Shown here: one piece after another, positions 16,740 through 25,840 of the stretch
How positions within the stretch are numbered: position 1 is the stretch's first letter
How the letters are laid out: each line of letters begins with the position of its first letter
Assembly: GCA_023428755.1 (NCBI GenBank)
Contig: JAEYWX010000023.1
Span: 80,180-144,179, forward strand
Length of the DNA stretch: 64,000 nucleotides
Source of the DNA: Bacteroidota bacterium
Lineage (GTDB): Bacteria > Bacteroidota > Bacteroidia > Chitinophagales > Chitinophagaceae
Direction: 5' to 3'
The notes under the pieces: generated by a model
Database searches by the model: none
Told to the model about the DNA's origin: nothing
What the model saw: only the letters and a program-made list of their open reading frames with translations
Made by a program: the position numbers and the translations under genes

Positions 16740-17128
16740 ACACGGTGAACTTCTTCGGTACTGAATTTCAAGGTATGGCCGGGATAAGTGTGGCAGGTAA
16801 TACCTCCTTCCAATTCGTTGGTGAGTATAGGAGCTGCATACTGCCGTTCAGCTTTGTGTTTTTTCATTTGACGGAATACAACAATGCCAATAAAAAGGAA
16901 GAATAAGATAAACGGCACCGGCATTTCATCATTGGAATAGCTCTTTGCATTTTCTACATCTTGTTCTGACTCCTCTGTTGTGTAAGATTTGTAAACCGAA
17001 TCGATCAGTTGCTGTTGCGCCACTGGTCCTTTCAGTGAATCGGGCAATGCATTGTATTCTTCCAGTGTATAAACAGTGAAAGTGGAGTCTTTATAAGTAA
17101 GCGTAACAGTAATGGAATCCTGCGGCAT
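16101..17128 (-). pseudogene. MtfA-like zinc peptidase gene interrupted by a frameshift
   Basis: Two overlapping minus-strand frames together look like one MtfA/M90-type membrane-anchored zinc peptidase. The upstream frame (17128 to 16688, 146 aa) starts MPQDSITVTLTYK, has one transmembrane helix (PFILFFLFIGIVVF) and runs to EEVHRVC before becoming meaningless. The downstream frame (16739 to 16101) begins KYNPYFQKLG and holds the HEMAH site. Adding one A to the AAAAA run near 16730-16737 would join them as EEVHRVCKKYNPYFQKLG. Either a real one-base deletion, a sequencing indel, or a recoding site. Expression as two separate peptides is the weaker alternative. Confidence 0.7.
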
Positions 17129-17130
17129 AA

Positions 17131-18324
17131 TTAATCGTCGGTTAGCAGATCGTTGTCTTCCAGCAAATTGATGTTTACATCCGATCCGGCAATTCCTTCA
17201 ACCGATCCACGGATATGAGCGGCATTGAGTAATACTTTTTCTAATTGTTTCTCCCGTTGCTTCCAGAGTTTTTCCATGGCATCACGTTCTTTTTGAATGG
17301 AGATCTTCATGCTCATAAAACCTTCACGGATGGCTTTCCATTGTTCTGCAAATTCATTACCAGTTAAGTAATCGTACAGCATGTGCATTTTTTCACCTTT
17401 GTTTTCCTGCCCGGTGGTGGCCTGTGCAATACGTACAATACCATCACGCAGCACATACGTAAGTGCTTTTACTTCTGCAAAACTGCAGATCCATACGCCC
17501 TCTTTTTCACCAAAGCGATCCATGCCCTTGGGCATTGCCTGTGTTACAATCACTGCTATATCCGCTGCCTGGCTGCGCATATCAGCTTTTAATTTTTCGA
17601 TCCATTGTTCCGAAAAATCTTTGGTGCGTTTGCTTTCAAAAATAATTTTACCACATTCCTGTCCGTATTTATTCCGCACTACCAACATGCAATCGGCACC
17701 TTTTACACCTTTGCCCACTTCTTCAATTGTATCATAGGGAAACGATTGCCGTAACAGATCTTCCAGCATCAGCTCCTGTACTTCACCCTGCAGTTGCATG
17801 GAGCCCTGTTCTGATTTGCGTTTCATTTCATCCACCAGCTTTTTCTGCGCTTCCAGTTTTTCTTCCAGCTCTTTGTTCTTCAGTTGATATTCCGTTTCAC
17901 GCAGTGAAATTTTTTCTGCTTCTTCTTTGCGAATAATATCGGCTAACTTATTCCGCTCTTCCAGTAACATTTTTTGCAGTTGCAGTTCCAGTTCCTGTTC
18001 TTTGGACAGCAGCGCCTGTTCTTTTTTCAAAAACTCCAGTTCTTTTTCACGAGCCAGCCTTAGTTTTTCCTGTGTGTCTTTATTATTTGCTTCCAGCAAC
18101 CGCAGTTTATTTTCAAAATCGGAAGCAATGGATTTGCGAATCGTTTCTTCAGCTTCCTGTTGCGTTTTCTTTTTTTCCTCCTGTAATAGCACATCAAATT
18201 TCTGCTGCTGCTGCTTTTGCCATTCGGTCATTTTGCTGCGCAGCTCTTTCTGCACTTCCTCTCGGATGCTGTCGGTAGGTTCAAATTCGTGTCCACAGTT
18301 CGGGCATTTTATTTCGGTTGACAT
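17131..18324 (-). CDS. DUF2130 coiled-coil protein with zinc ribbon
   Basis: 397 aa cytoplasmic protein. Residues 1-15 form half a zinc ribbon (CPNCGHEFEPT). Residues 20-190 are an almost uninterrupted charged coiled coil. The C-terminal 200 residues are the DUF2130 domain, with GADCMLVVRNKYGQECGKIIFESKRTK, which carries acidic/lysine residues reminiscent of restriction-endonuclease-like folds (E-x-K). Function unknown; similar proteins are found near DNA-metabolism genes. It ends 2 bp before the peptidase gene, so the two may be co-transcribed. Confidence 0.85.
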   Translation of the reverse strand: MSTEIKCPNCGHEFEPTDSIREEVQKELRSKMTEWQKQQQQKFDVLLQEEKKKTQQEAEETIRKSIASDFENKLRLLEANNKDTQEKLRLAREKELEFLKKEQALLSKEQELELQLQKMLLEERNKLADIIRKEEAEKISLRETEYQLKNKELEEKLEAQKKLVDEMKRKSEQGSMQLQGEVQELMLEDLLRQSFPYDTIEEVGKGVKGADCMLVVRNKYGQECGKIIFESKRTKDFSEQWIEKLKADMRSQAADIAVIVTQAMPKGMDRFGEKEGVWICSFAEVKALTYVLRDGIVRIAQATTGQENKGEKMHMLYDYLTGNEFAEQWKAIREGFMSMKISIQKERDAMEKLWKQREKQLEKVLLNAAHIRGSVEGIAGSDVNINLLEDNDLLTDD

Positions 18325-18350
18325 ATGTTCTTTCTTTTTGCAAGTTTACG

Positions 18351-18956
18351 TTAACGCTTGAATAGTTTCATAAAGGAAAAATCTTTTTGAGTGGTGATGA
18401 GGTACATGCCTACATCTGCAATGGTTTTTAGCAGTAAAAAAACCACACTGGTAGCAAGGCCAAAAAAGGAAGGCATCAGGATCATTAAGTGCATAGGAAT
18501 AGTGCGCAGATAAGGGAGGATAAATATTTTTCCAACATTTACTTTTTTTGAATCAGCGTTTGGGTTTTTGCGCATTTGCATCATAATACCTTCCGTAACA
18601 AAAATGCCAGTTGCTATCAGTAGAAATGAATAATTGATAAGTTCGCCATTACTGGACATTAAAAAAATGGCATACATCAAATGAAAGAATCCGTAATGTA
18701 AAAGAAAAAACCAGGCTACGCCGGCCATATTCGCCTTGCTGATGGGTTTGTTATTCATTTTCAGACTGCTTTGGTCGGGATTTTTGATGCGTAGTAAATC
18801 AAAAAAATTAAACAAACCAATCAGTACACTTTGTATCCAGTATATCCAGACAATGGTATTAAATTCAGCAGGGTTTTGCAGGTAATAATAAATCAGGTAC
18901 CCGTTCATCAAAAGCAGGAACCAGAACTCGGGGTCTTTAAAGCTACGTTGCAGCAA
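18351..18956 (-). CDS. Integral membrane protein, DUF6498-like
   Basis: 201 aa with five or six predicted transmembrane helices (FWFLLLMNGYLIYYYL, TIVWIYWIQSVLIGLFNFF, GVAWFFLLHYGFFHLMYAIF, YSFLLIATGIFV and a C-terminal pair). The WIYWIQSVLIGLFNFF segment matches what I know of DUF6498 proteins. No catalytic motif. 26 bp upstream of the DUF2130 gene on the same strand, so a small operon is possible. Confidence 0.7.
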   Translation of the reverse strand: MLQRSFKDPEFWFLLLMNGYLIYYYLQNPAEFNTIVWIYWIQSVLIGLFNFFDLLRIKNPDQSSLKMNNKPISKANMAGVAWFFLLHYGFFHLMYAIFLMSSNGELINYSFLLIATGIFVTEGIMMQMRKNPNADSKKVNVGKIFILPYLRTIPMHLMILMPSFFGLATSVVFLLLKTIADVGMYLITTQKDFSFMKLFKR

Positions 18957-19121
18957 GGTTGGTAATTTTCACTCAAATTAATCAACTCCCGGTACAAAGA
19001 AAGCAGGTTTTCAGTCTATTTACTAACAGTATAAATCGTACCTTTAAGGCGATAAAATAAAACATCCAGGTCATACTCATTTACCGCAGGCGAAGCCTGT
19101 TTTTTTGAATATCTTTATTCC

Positions 19122-20336
19122 ATGCGATCCATCGAAGATTCACAGCTTTTCCAAACGATTTTTGACCATGCCAGTATCGGAATTATTGTTGTTGACCAAC
19201 GTGCCGAAATTATTTCCATGAACAGTTTTGCATTGCTTCAGTTTGGCTATGCAGAGCGGGAAGAGGTGTTGGGAAAAAAAATTGAATTGCTGATTCCGGC
19301 CCGTTTTCATCACCGGCACGAAAAGCACAGGGATGGGTACATGCACGATCCCAAGAGCCGGCCGATGGGGATTGGATTGGATCTATATGCAATAAAGAAA
19401 GACGGGAGCGAGTTTCCGGTAGAGATCAGCCTTGGAAATTATTTTATTGAGGGAAGCAAATTTGTGGTAGCTTTTGTAAACGATATTACACTTCGCAAAG
19501 AAGCGGAAAATGTAATTATCCGGTTGAACGAAGAGCTGGAGCAAAAGGTAGAAGACCGAACTATTTCCCTGCAGGAAACGGTGGATAAACTCAACGAACA
19601 AATCAGGGAAACGGAAGAGAAAGATAAAGAATTGCGTGCTGCACTTGATAAGGAAAAAGAATTGGGTGAACTGAAATCGAGATTTGTTTCTGTTGCATCA
19701 CATGAGTTTCGTACACCGCTCAGCACTGTTCTTTCAAGTGTGTACTTGTTACAGAAATATACAAGTGCCGAAGACCAGCCCAAACGGGAAAAGCATATTC
19801 AGCGTATCATTTCATCAGTAAACCTGCTCACTGATATTTTGAACGACTTTTTGAGTGTTGGTAAAATTGAAGAAGGAAAGATACAGGCACGGTTCAGCCG
19901 GTTTGACCTTAAGAAAAATATCACCGAAACAATTGCAGAAATGCAGAGTGTGAGTAAGGCAGGGCAGCAGATCAAATATGCGCATGCTGGCGAAACAGAA
20001 GTGGAGCTTGATCCTGGCATGTTTAAACATATCAGTTTAAATTTACTGTCGAACGCTATTAAATTTTCGCCTGAAAATTCAGTGATTGAGATTCACTCGT
20101 CTGTAACAGACAAACAAATTGAAATGCGGGTGAAGGACAGTGGTATTGGCATTTCTAAAGAAGACCAGGCGCATTTGTTTGAACGCTTTTTCAGAGCAAC
20201 CAATGCCATCAACATCCAGGGTACGGGACTGGGACTGCACATTGTATCGAAGTATGCGGAGTTGATGAATGGACGTATCTTTTGTAAAAGTGAAACTGAT
20301 AAGGGAACAGAGTTTACAATTTTATTTCAAAAATAA
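19122..20336 (+). CDS. PAS-domain sensor histidine kinase
   Basis: 404 aa, no transmembrane segment, so a cytoplasmic sensor. One PAS domain (about 8-130), a coiled-coil linker (135-190), a HisKA domain with phospho-acceptor H194 in ASHEFRTPLS, then HATPase_c with N-box NLLSNAIKFSP, G1 DSGIGIS and G2 GTGLGLHI. The PAS holds a cluster of histidines (FHHRHEKHRDGY) where FixL carries its haem ligand, but the same pattern occurs in non-haem PAS domains, so the signal is open. It lies 89 bp upstream of the Crp-type response regulator, its obvious partner. Confidence 0.92.
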   Translation: MRSIEDSQLFQTIFDHASIGIIVVDQRAEIISMNSFALLQFGYAEREEVLGKKIELLIPARFHHRHEKHRDGYMHDPKSRPMGIGLDLYAIKKDGSEFPVEISLGNYFIEGSKFVVAFVNDITLRKEAENVIIRLNEELEQKVEDRTISLQETVDKLNEQIRETEEKDKELRAALDKEKELGELKSRFVSVASHEFRTPLSTVLSSVYLLQKYTSAEDQPKREKHIQRIISSVNLLTDILNDFLSVGKIEEGKIQARFSRFDLKKNITETIAEMQSVSKAGQQIKYAHAGETEVELDPGMFKHISLNLLSNAIKFSPENSVIEIHSSVTDKQIEMRVKDSGIGISKEDQAHLFERFFRATNAINIQGTGLGLHIVSKYAELMNGRIFCKSETDKGTEFTILFQK

Positions 20337-20425
20337 ATCAGTCAACAGAACCTCAACTACAACCAGGACGAAGCACATGGAATTCAGTTACTGATACGCC
20401 ATGTGATATAAAACGAAATGAACAC

Positions 20426-21481
20426 ATGAGAAAAATTCTTTTGATCGAAGACAACGACGACATCAGGGAAAATACCGCTGAGATATTGGAACTGGCAAAC
20501 TATAAAGTAGTAACGGCCCCCAATGGGAAGTTGGGAATTGAAACAGCACTTACCGAACAGCCCGATCTCATCGTTTGTGATATTATGATGCCGGTACTGG
20601 ATGGGTATGGCGTGTTGCATACACTGCACAAAAACGAATCGGTAAAAAATATTCCGTTTATTTTTCTTACGGCCAAGACCGAACGCAGCGATCTGCGACG
20701 TGGTATGGAGTTAGGTGCCGATGATTATATTACCAAACCTTTCAGCGGAACTGAATTACTCAATGCCATTGAAGGACGGTTAAAGAAAGCCGATCTGTTG
20801 AAGGAAGAATATACATCTGGGTTGGATGGCATGAGTAAGCTGCTGGCTGCAACAGGATCGAAAGATGCCTTGGAATCATTAACCACCGACCGTGACATTA
20901 ACAAATACAAAAAGAAGCAAACTGTTTACAACGAAGGCAACCGTGCCGCTCGTTTGTTTTATGTGGTAAAAGGAAAAGTAAAAACTTTTAAAACAAATGA
21001 TGATGGTAAAGAACTGGTTGTTGGATTGTATAACGAGGGCGATTTCTTAGGCTATGTTGCATTGCTGGAAGGAGGATCGTACAAAGAAACGGCTGAAGCA
21101 ATGGAAGACAGTGAGCTGGCGATTATTCCCAAAGCTGATTTTGATGAACTGATGCACAGTAACAGCCAGGTGTCGCAGAAATTTATTCAGCTGCTGGCAA
21201 AGAATGTAGCTGAGAAAGAAGATCATTTGCTGGGGCTTGCCTATAATTCGCTCCGTAAAAAAGTGGCGGATGCATTGATCAGCCTGCAGAAAAAATACCA
21301 GACAGGCGAAGGTCATTTTTCCATTAACATCAGCCGTGAAAACCTGGCCAGCATTGCGGGCACAGCTACTGAGTCGCTCATTCGTACGTTAGGTGATTTC
21401 CGTTCCGAAAAATTAATTGATATCAAAGACGGGCATATTATTATTCTCAACGAAAAGAAGCTGGAAAATCTGCTCAATTAA
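20426..21481 (+). CDS. Response regulator fused to a Crp/Fnr DNA-binding module
   Basis: 351 aa transcription factor. Residues 1-125 are a CheY-like receiver with phospho-acceptor D52 (VCDIMMPVLDG). About 160-270 is a cyclic-nucleotide-binding-like domain (GDFLGYVALLEGGSYKETAEA). About 280-350 is a Crp-type winged helix. The recognition helix TATESLIRTLGDF keeps the Glu and Arg that read TGA/TCA half-sites in Crp/Fnr. It has Ile where Fnr has the Ser that selects TTGAT. There are no Fe-S cysteines. It is the best local candidate for binding the TGAn-N4-nTCA dyads found upstream of cco, hsp20, usp, mla and other genes to 46 kb. That pairing is inference. Confidence 0.92.
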   Translation: MRKILLIEDNDDIRENTAEILELANYKVVTAPNGKLGIETALTEQPDLIVCDIMMPVLDGYGVLHTLHKNESVKNIPFIFLTAKTERSDLRRGMELGADDYITKPFSGTELLNAIEGRLKKADLLKEEYTSGLDGMSKLLAATGSKDALESLTTDRDINKYKKKQTVYNEGNRAARLFYVVKGKVKTFKTNDDGKELVVGLYNEGDFLGYVALLEGGSYKETAEAMEDSELAIIPKADFDELMHSNSQVSQKFIQLLAKNVAEKEDHLLGLAYNSLRKKVADALISLQKKYQTGEGHFSINISRENLASIAGTATESLIRTLGDFRSEKLIDIKDGHIIILNEKKLENLLN

Positions 21482-21498
21482 AATGTACTCAAATAAAG

Positions 21499-21541
21499 AA
21501 CGGCATCTGTTACAAACCTGTAAACAGATGCCGTTTTCTTT
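21499..21541. terminator. Terminator between the response regulator and a convergent gene
   Basis: 13-bp stem AACGGCATCTGTT/AACAGATGCCGTT followed by TTCTTTT. It terminates the histidine kinase/response regulator transcript. Confidence 0.8.
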
Positions 21542-21553
21542 TCACCGTTGCTG

Positions 21554-21949
21554 TTATAAACTCTCTGCCAAATAATAATTGAAATCAGTTTTCAGTTTGC
21601 TGAACTGGCGTTCCACAATTTCCATATCCTTCTGCATCTTTTTTAATTTTTTCTGCAGTTCTTTCAGCATGCTTCCATCTTCATGGGTTTCTTTTGCAAG
21701 CAGGTGATCCAGCTCCTGGATGTCCTGGCGCAGCATATTTACTGTATCATCTTCAGCTACAAATTTGTTCTGAAAATATTCAGCACGTTCCAGGAACTGC
21801 TCATCGGTATCATGCTGTAATACCTGCGACAAGCGGTTCTTCAAATGGTTGTTCTCCTGCTGAATAAAATGCAGGTAACGTTTCCACGTATCTGTTTCGT
21901 GACGGTATTGTAAAAATTTTTTATTGAGCGACATAACGAATGTGATCAT
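21554..21949 (-). CDS. Small coiled-coil protein of unknown function
   Basis: About 126-131 aa, strongly charged and helical throughout: heptads from TWKRYLHFIQQENNHLKNRL to LKELQKKLKKMQKDMEIVERQFSKLKTDF. No membrane segment or signal peptide. Starts at 21949 or, equally well, 21934 (MSLNKKFLQYRHET). No family recognised. Its promoter has the shared double dyad and a perfect TAGTTTTG box, so it belongs to the stress regulon. A cytoplasmic structural or stress-protection role is a guess. Confidence 0.75.
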   Translation of the reverse strand: MITFVMSLNKKFLQYRHETDTWKRYLHFIQQENNHLKNRLSQVLQHDTDEQFLERAEYFQNKFVAEDDTVNMLRQDIQELDHLLAKETHEDGSMLKELQKKLKKMQKDMEIVERQFSKLKTDFNYYLAESL

Positions 21950-21986
21950 TGTATTTCAGTGTGAACAAATGAGTCTCACTTAAAAG

Positions 21987-22051
21987 CAAAACTATATTTT
22001 GCAAGAGCCGTTGTAAAGAACTGCCATCAATTTCGCTGCTGATACCTGTCA
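21987..22051 (-). promoter_or_regulatory. Regulon promoter: coiled-coil gene
   Basis: Reading on the minus strand: dyads at 22040-22051 (TGAT-ACCT-GTCA on +) and 22018-22029 (GAAC-TGCC-ATCA, left half degenerate), centres 22 bp apart. Exactly 23 bp separate the proximal dyad from TAGTTTTG (21987-21994), a perfect -7 box. A further TGAT-TTTG-GTCA lies at 22058-22069. Confidence 0.75.
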
Positions 22052-22066
22052 TATACATGATTTTGG

Positions 22067-22774
22067 TCAGTGACATGATACCGGTGTTGCGCCCGCACCT
22101 GCCATTACCGGGCTGATGAATGGAATACCAAGGTTCATCCCACGCAAAATCAGCAGCACAGCCATTGCCGTCATTAAATACGGAACAGCTTTTTTGATGG
22201 TTGAACGTACAGAAAAAGAAAGCCGATGCCCCACAATGGTCAACAACATCATCATGGGTAAAGTACCTGCACCAAAAGCACTCATGAACAATACACTGTT
22301 TTGCACTTCGTGAAAATTTAACGAAGCAGCCAGGGCCACATACACCATTCCGCAGGGGAGCAGTCCATTGATCATTCCAAACAAGAGGAATAGTTCTTTT
22401 TTATCTGTGTGCAACAAACGGATCATAAGCTGCTGAACAGTTGTGTGCAGTTTGCTGATCCACTTGGGTTGCCATGTTTTACGCAACACATAATAATGAA
22501 CAATAAACGCAAGAATCACAGCGCCTGTAATGATCGATAACCATTGTTGCAAACCGGCAATGTATAAGCCACGACCGGCAAGCCCAAATGCCCCACCAAA
22601 CAAGGCATAGGTAACAATGCGTCCTGTATTATACATCAGTGCAGCAAAGCGTTGTTGCCAAACAGGTAAGTGTTGTACGGGTAATGCAAGTGCAAGCGGT
22701 CCGCACATGCCTATGCAATGCAGGCTGCTGAATGCTCCCAGTATCAAACCTCCTGTAATTGCTTCTGTGATCAT
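22067..22774 (-). CDS. Sulfite exporter TauE/SafE family-like protein of the cbb3 operon
   Basis: 235 aa polytopic membrane protein with six helices. The N-terminus GAFSSLHCIGMCGPLALALP, with a Cys-x4-Cys-Gly pattern, marks the CcoGHIS-associated UreH/TauE-like branch thought to help copper supply for cbb3 oxidase. Its ATG overlaps the ccoH stop by 4 bp (ATGA), so translation is coupled. Last gene of ccoS-ccoNO-Q-P-G-H-tauE. Confidence 0.85.
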   Translation of the reverse strand: MITEAITGGLILGAFSSLHCIGMCGPLALALPVQHLPVWQQRFAALMYNTGRIVTYALFGGAFGLAGRGLYIAGLQQWLSIITGAVILAFIVHYYVLRKTWQPKWISKLHTTVQQLMIRLLHTDKKELFLLFGMINGLLPCGMVYVALAASLNFHEVQNSVLFMSAFGAGTLPMMMLLTIVGHRLSFSVRSTIKKAVPYLMTAMAVLLILRGMNLGIPFISPVMAGAGATPVSCH

Positions 22775-23214
22775 TTGATAGTGATTCGTTGTTCAGTATA
22801 ATAGGTTTGATCATTTGCCTGCCACCTGATCTTTGCCAGGTAACCTGCGGCTGCTATTGTTTTAGTAGGAATGAATTGCTTGCCTTCTTCATTTACCGTT
22901 AACACAAGTTTGCGGTCGTTCTTATCTTCTGAAGGGCAGTACAGCCAAATAGAACCTGTTACAGCCTGCTGTTTCATTTCTTCCGGTAATTGAATGATGA
23001 GTTGATCATCTATTTGTTGAATACTTACAGCCGTGCTTAATTGGTTGGCTTTGTTAGTGCCATCAATCACCTCCTGGTAAGCCAGTTCATCTTTGTAATA
23101 TTCTTTGGTAACCAATTGAAAATCGGTTTTTACAGCCTTGTACACCATTACAAAAATGAATACCACAAATGCAGAGAATGCAAGTGTAATTTTATGTCCC
23201 CAGTTAAATGTCAT
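22771..23214 (-). CDS. ccoH: FixH/CcoH family protein
   Basis: 147 aa single-pass membrane protein: helix ITLAFSAFVVFIFVMVYKAV near the N-terminus, then a periplasmic immunoglobulin-like domain (VTKEYYKDELAYQEVIDGTNKA is the family signature). Assists assembly of the cbb3 oxidase with CcoG. Lies 11 bp after ccoG and overlaps tauE by 4 bp. Confidence 0.88.
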   Translation of the reverse strand: MTFNWGHKITLAFSAFVVFIFVMVYKAVKTDFQLVTKEYYKDELAYQEVIDGTNKANQLSTAVSIQQIDDQLIIQLPEEMKQQAVTGSIWLYCPSEDKNDRKLVLTVNEEGKQFIPTKTIAAAGYLAKIRWQANDQTYYTEQRITIK

Positions 23215-23225
23215 GTCAAATCGGT

Positions 23226-24635
23226 TTAATTGTTACTGTAAATCGGTCCCAGAAAACTTGTTTTTACCACATCAATTTTTTTATCCCCTTCGTACAATCC
23301 CACTTTCAAAACAGTTTTGCGTTGTGTGATGCTGTTTTTGGGAAGCGTAATAAAAAATGAACCGGCACCTTGTCCTTCTTTCTGCACGTGGATGCTGTTA
23401 CCCACTAACTGCACGGTACCATTTGCATCTTCCAGTTTTACAGTAAGTGGAATATCTTCTACTGTTTTATTAACAATTTTAATGTTGTACAGATTCGATA
23501 CACTATCCGTTCCTTTTTCCTGGAAGAGTAAGCCGGGTGTACGCATTACGGTAGCGGTAATATCTTTTCTTGTAACAAGTAACGTGGTTAACAAACCTGT
23601 TAATACAATCAGCAACACGGTGTACATTTTCATACGGCGTGTGTAACGCAGTTTTTCATGATTGGCTATGCCATTTTCACTGGCATAGCGTACCAAACCC
23701 TTTTCAAAACCAACGCTTTCCATCATATGATCGCATGCATCAATACAGGCAGTACAACCCACACATTCCATTTGCGTACCATTGCGGATATCAATACCGG
23801 TAGGACAAACTTTTACACATTGGAAGCAATCGATACAATCGCCTGCTGCACGTTCTTCTTTTTTGTTGAATTTCTTTCGCTCTTCACCTCGCTTGTAATC
23901 GTATGCAACAATCATCGAGTTTTTATCAAGCAGTACACCTTGCAATCGACCATACGGACAAACCACTGTGCAGGCCTGCTCCCTGAAAAATGCATATACA
24001 GCATAAAACACAAACGAGAAAACCATGAGCGATGCAATGGTGCCGATGTTCTGCGACGGCTGTTGTATCATGGCCCACAATTCTTTTACACCAATGATGT
24101 ATGCAAGAAAGAAGTTTGCAATGATGAATGCCAAAAGATAAAACACAATATGTTTGGTCGCTTTCCGTGTAATTTTTTCGGTTGTCCAGGGGCCGGCAGC
24201 CAGTAATTTTTGATGGGCTGCGTCGCCTTCAATCAGGTATTCAAGTTTACGAAACAGCATTTCCATGAATATCGTTTGCGGACAAACCCATCCGCAAAAC
24301 AAACGACCGAATGCTGCTGTAAACAATACAATGAACACAATAAATGTGATCATGATAATGCCGAAGATGAAAAAATCCTGTGGCCAGAACACCTGTCCGA
24401 AAATGATAAACTTGGCTTTTACAATATTGAACAGGAAAAGCGGCCGTCCGTTGATATGAATAAACGGCAGGGCAATGAACAAAGCAAAGAAAAACCAACT
24501 TACATAGCTGCGGATAGAATAGAATTTCCCTTTGGGCTTTTGCGCAAAGATCCATTTGCGTTTTCCCTTCGCATCTACCGTTGCAATTCTGTCACGGAAC
24601 GATTGTGTTGTTTCTTTTGTTTGTTCGTTGTTCAT
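23226..24635 (-). CDS. ccoG: Cytochrome c oxidase accessory protein CcoG
   Basis: 469 aa membrane cupric reductase/assembly factor of cbb3 oxidase, also called RdxA/FixG. Five transmembrane helices, a periplasmic-side CGWVCPQTIF motif, and two 4Fe-4S clusters: CIDCFQCVKVCP and CVGCTACIDACD. The C-terminal 100 residues form the Ig-like FixG_C domain (VKLEDANGTVQLVG). Full family length. Third from the end of the operon, 18 bp after ccoP. Confidence 0.95.
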   Translation of the reverse strand: MNNEQTKETTQSFRDRIATVDAKGKRKWIFAQKPKGKFYSIRSYVSWFFFALFIALPFIHINGRPLFLFNIVKAKFIIFGQVFWPQDFFIFGIIMITFIVFIVLFTAAFGRLFCGWVCPQTIFMEMLFRKLEYLIEGDAAHQKLLAAGPWTTEKITRKATKHIVFYLLAFIIANFFLAYIIGVKELWAMIQQPSQNIGTIASLMVFSFVFYAVYAFFREQACTVVCPYGRLQGVLLDKNSMIVAYDYKRGEERKKFNKKEERAAGDCIDCFQCVKVCPTGIDIRNGTQMECVGCTACIDACDHMMESVGFEKGLVRYASENGIANHEKLRYTRRMKMYTVLLIVLTGLLTTLLVTRKDITATVMRTPGLLFQEKGTDSVSNLYNIKIVNKTVEDIPLTVKLEDANGTVQLVGNSIHVQKEGQGAGSFFITLPKNSITQRKTVLKVGLYEGDKKIDVVKTSFLGPIYSNN

Positions 24636-24653
24636 CTCAACTCCTTCCTTCTA

Positions 24654-25820
24654 TTAATTTGCTGTCACATTTGCTGTTGCAGTTGAATCTGCTTTTGGTG
24701 CTTCTTCTTTGTATAATTCGCCTTGTTGTTCTTTTGGATTTGGTGGATTTGTGCCCCGCAATGATTTGATATAGCTGGCCAGTTGTGCAATTTGCACAGG
24801 TGAGTAATCATCCTGCCAGCTCTTCATTCCTTTCTCAGGCTTACCGTATTTGATTGTTTTAAAAATGTCGCTCATACTTCCACCGTTGATCCAGTAATCA
24901 TCCGTTAAGTTGGGACCCACACCGCCTTGTCCTTCTTTACCATGACAGGCTGCACACATCTGTACAAAATTGTTTTTACCGGCACTCAACGCAGCAGGTT
25001 CATTCAAATACACCACGGAATTCTCATCTACATTGCTGGCTGTTTTGGCTAGGTAAGCTGCTTTTTGTTCCTCCGCTTTGAGCATGGAAATTTCAAATTC
25101 CTGTTTGCTCAATGGAGCTGTTTCAGCAATATGATAACGCCAGATATAAATCACACCAATGATGATAGTAACATAGAATCCATACAGCCACCAGGGTGGT
25201 AAACGATTATCGAGTTCACGAATACCGTCATAATCATGACCGAGATCAATATTTGTTTCCTCTTCAATGGGTTTTAACTTATTCAGTTTATCCCATATCT
25301 CTTTGAACGATGTGGATTTCTTTTGTGTAACATCGCTTGCAGCAACCATTGCTTTTTCTTTAGTAAGAAAACTTTTTACGAATAATCCCAGTACAAGGAT
25401 CACCAGTAATTCAACAATGATCACGGTTGCCAGTAACCAAAAGGTAGTAGCCGACAATCCACCGATAGATGTAGGTGCTGTGGGAACAACGGCTTCTTCC
25501 TGTGCCATACTCATCAACGGAGACAGCAATAACACGATTATCGCTGTTGTTTTTGCAGCGGCACTTGCATTCTTCTTTTTTTCTTTATCCAAAAACAAAC
25601 CGGCTGTACCTAATACAACATTGCCCAGTAGCCCGATTACCAGTAACAAAACAAGAATAACTGCAAGCATGGTTAATGCCAGTGGGTTATCCCAGGTGGA
25701 AGGGGCAGGAGTGCCGGTGGTTTGTTGTGCCGTTGCAATACTGCCCATCAGCAGAAATGGCAGCAGCAGTAACAGGCGCACGAAATTATTTTTTACACTT
25801 TGTGGTTTATATGTGAACAT
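24654..25820 (-). CDS. ccoP: cbb3-type cytochrome c oxidase subunit III (CcoP)
   Basis: 388 aa. Signal-like first helix, then two further long hydrophobic helices, then the CcoP core helix WWLYGFYVTIIIGVIYIWRYH and a C-terminal class I cytochrome c domain with a single haem motif CAACHGKEGQGGVGP and Met ligand in KGMKSW. Only one CxxCH is present, unlike the dihaem CcoP of Proteobacteria, and the N-terminal extension of about 190 residues is longer than there; both are usual for Bacteroidota. Between ccoQ and ccoG. Confidence 0.92.
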   Translation of the reverse strand: MFTYKPQSVKNNFVRLLLLLPFLLMGSIATAQQTTGTPAPSTWDNPLALTMLAVILVLLLVIGLLGNVVLGTAGLFLDKEKKKNASAAAKTTAIIVLLLSPLMSMAQEEAVVPTAPTSIGGLSATTFWLLATVIIVELLVILVLGLFVKSFLTKEKAMVAASDVTQKKSTSFKEIWDKLNKLKPIEEETNIDLGHDYDGIRELDNRLPPWWLYGFYVTIIIGVIYIWRYHIAETAPLSKQEFEISMLKAEEQKAAYLAKTASNVDENSVVYLNEPAALSAGKNNFVQMCAACHGKEGQGGVGPNLTDDYWINGGSMSDIFKTIKYGKPEKGMKSWQDDYSPVQIAQLASYIKSLRGTNPPNPKEQQGELYKEEAPKADSTATANVTAN

Positions 25821-25840
25821 AACTCTGTTGTTTTGATAGT

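Noticed and set aside
19122..19520. Haem-binding FixL-type PAS domain
   Set aside because: The histidine cluster is also common in non-haem PAS domains, and the FixL spacing is not kept; left undecided rather than claimed.
20337..20425. Autoregulatory dyad before the response regulator
   Set aside because: No dyad with the required spacing was found.
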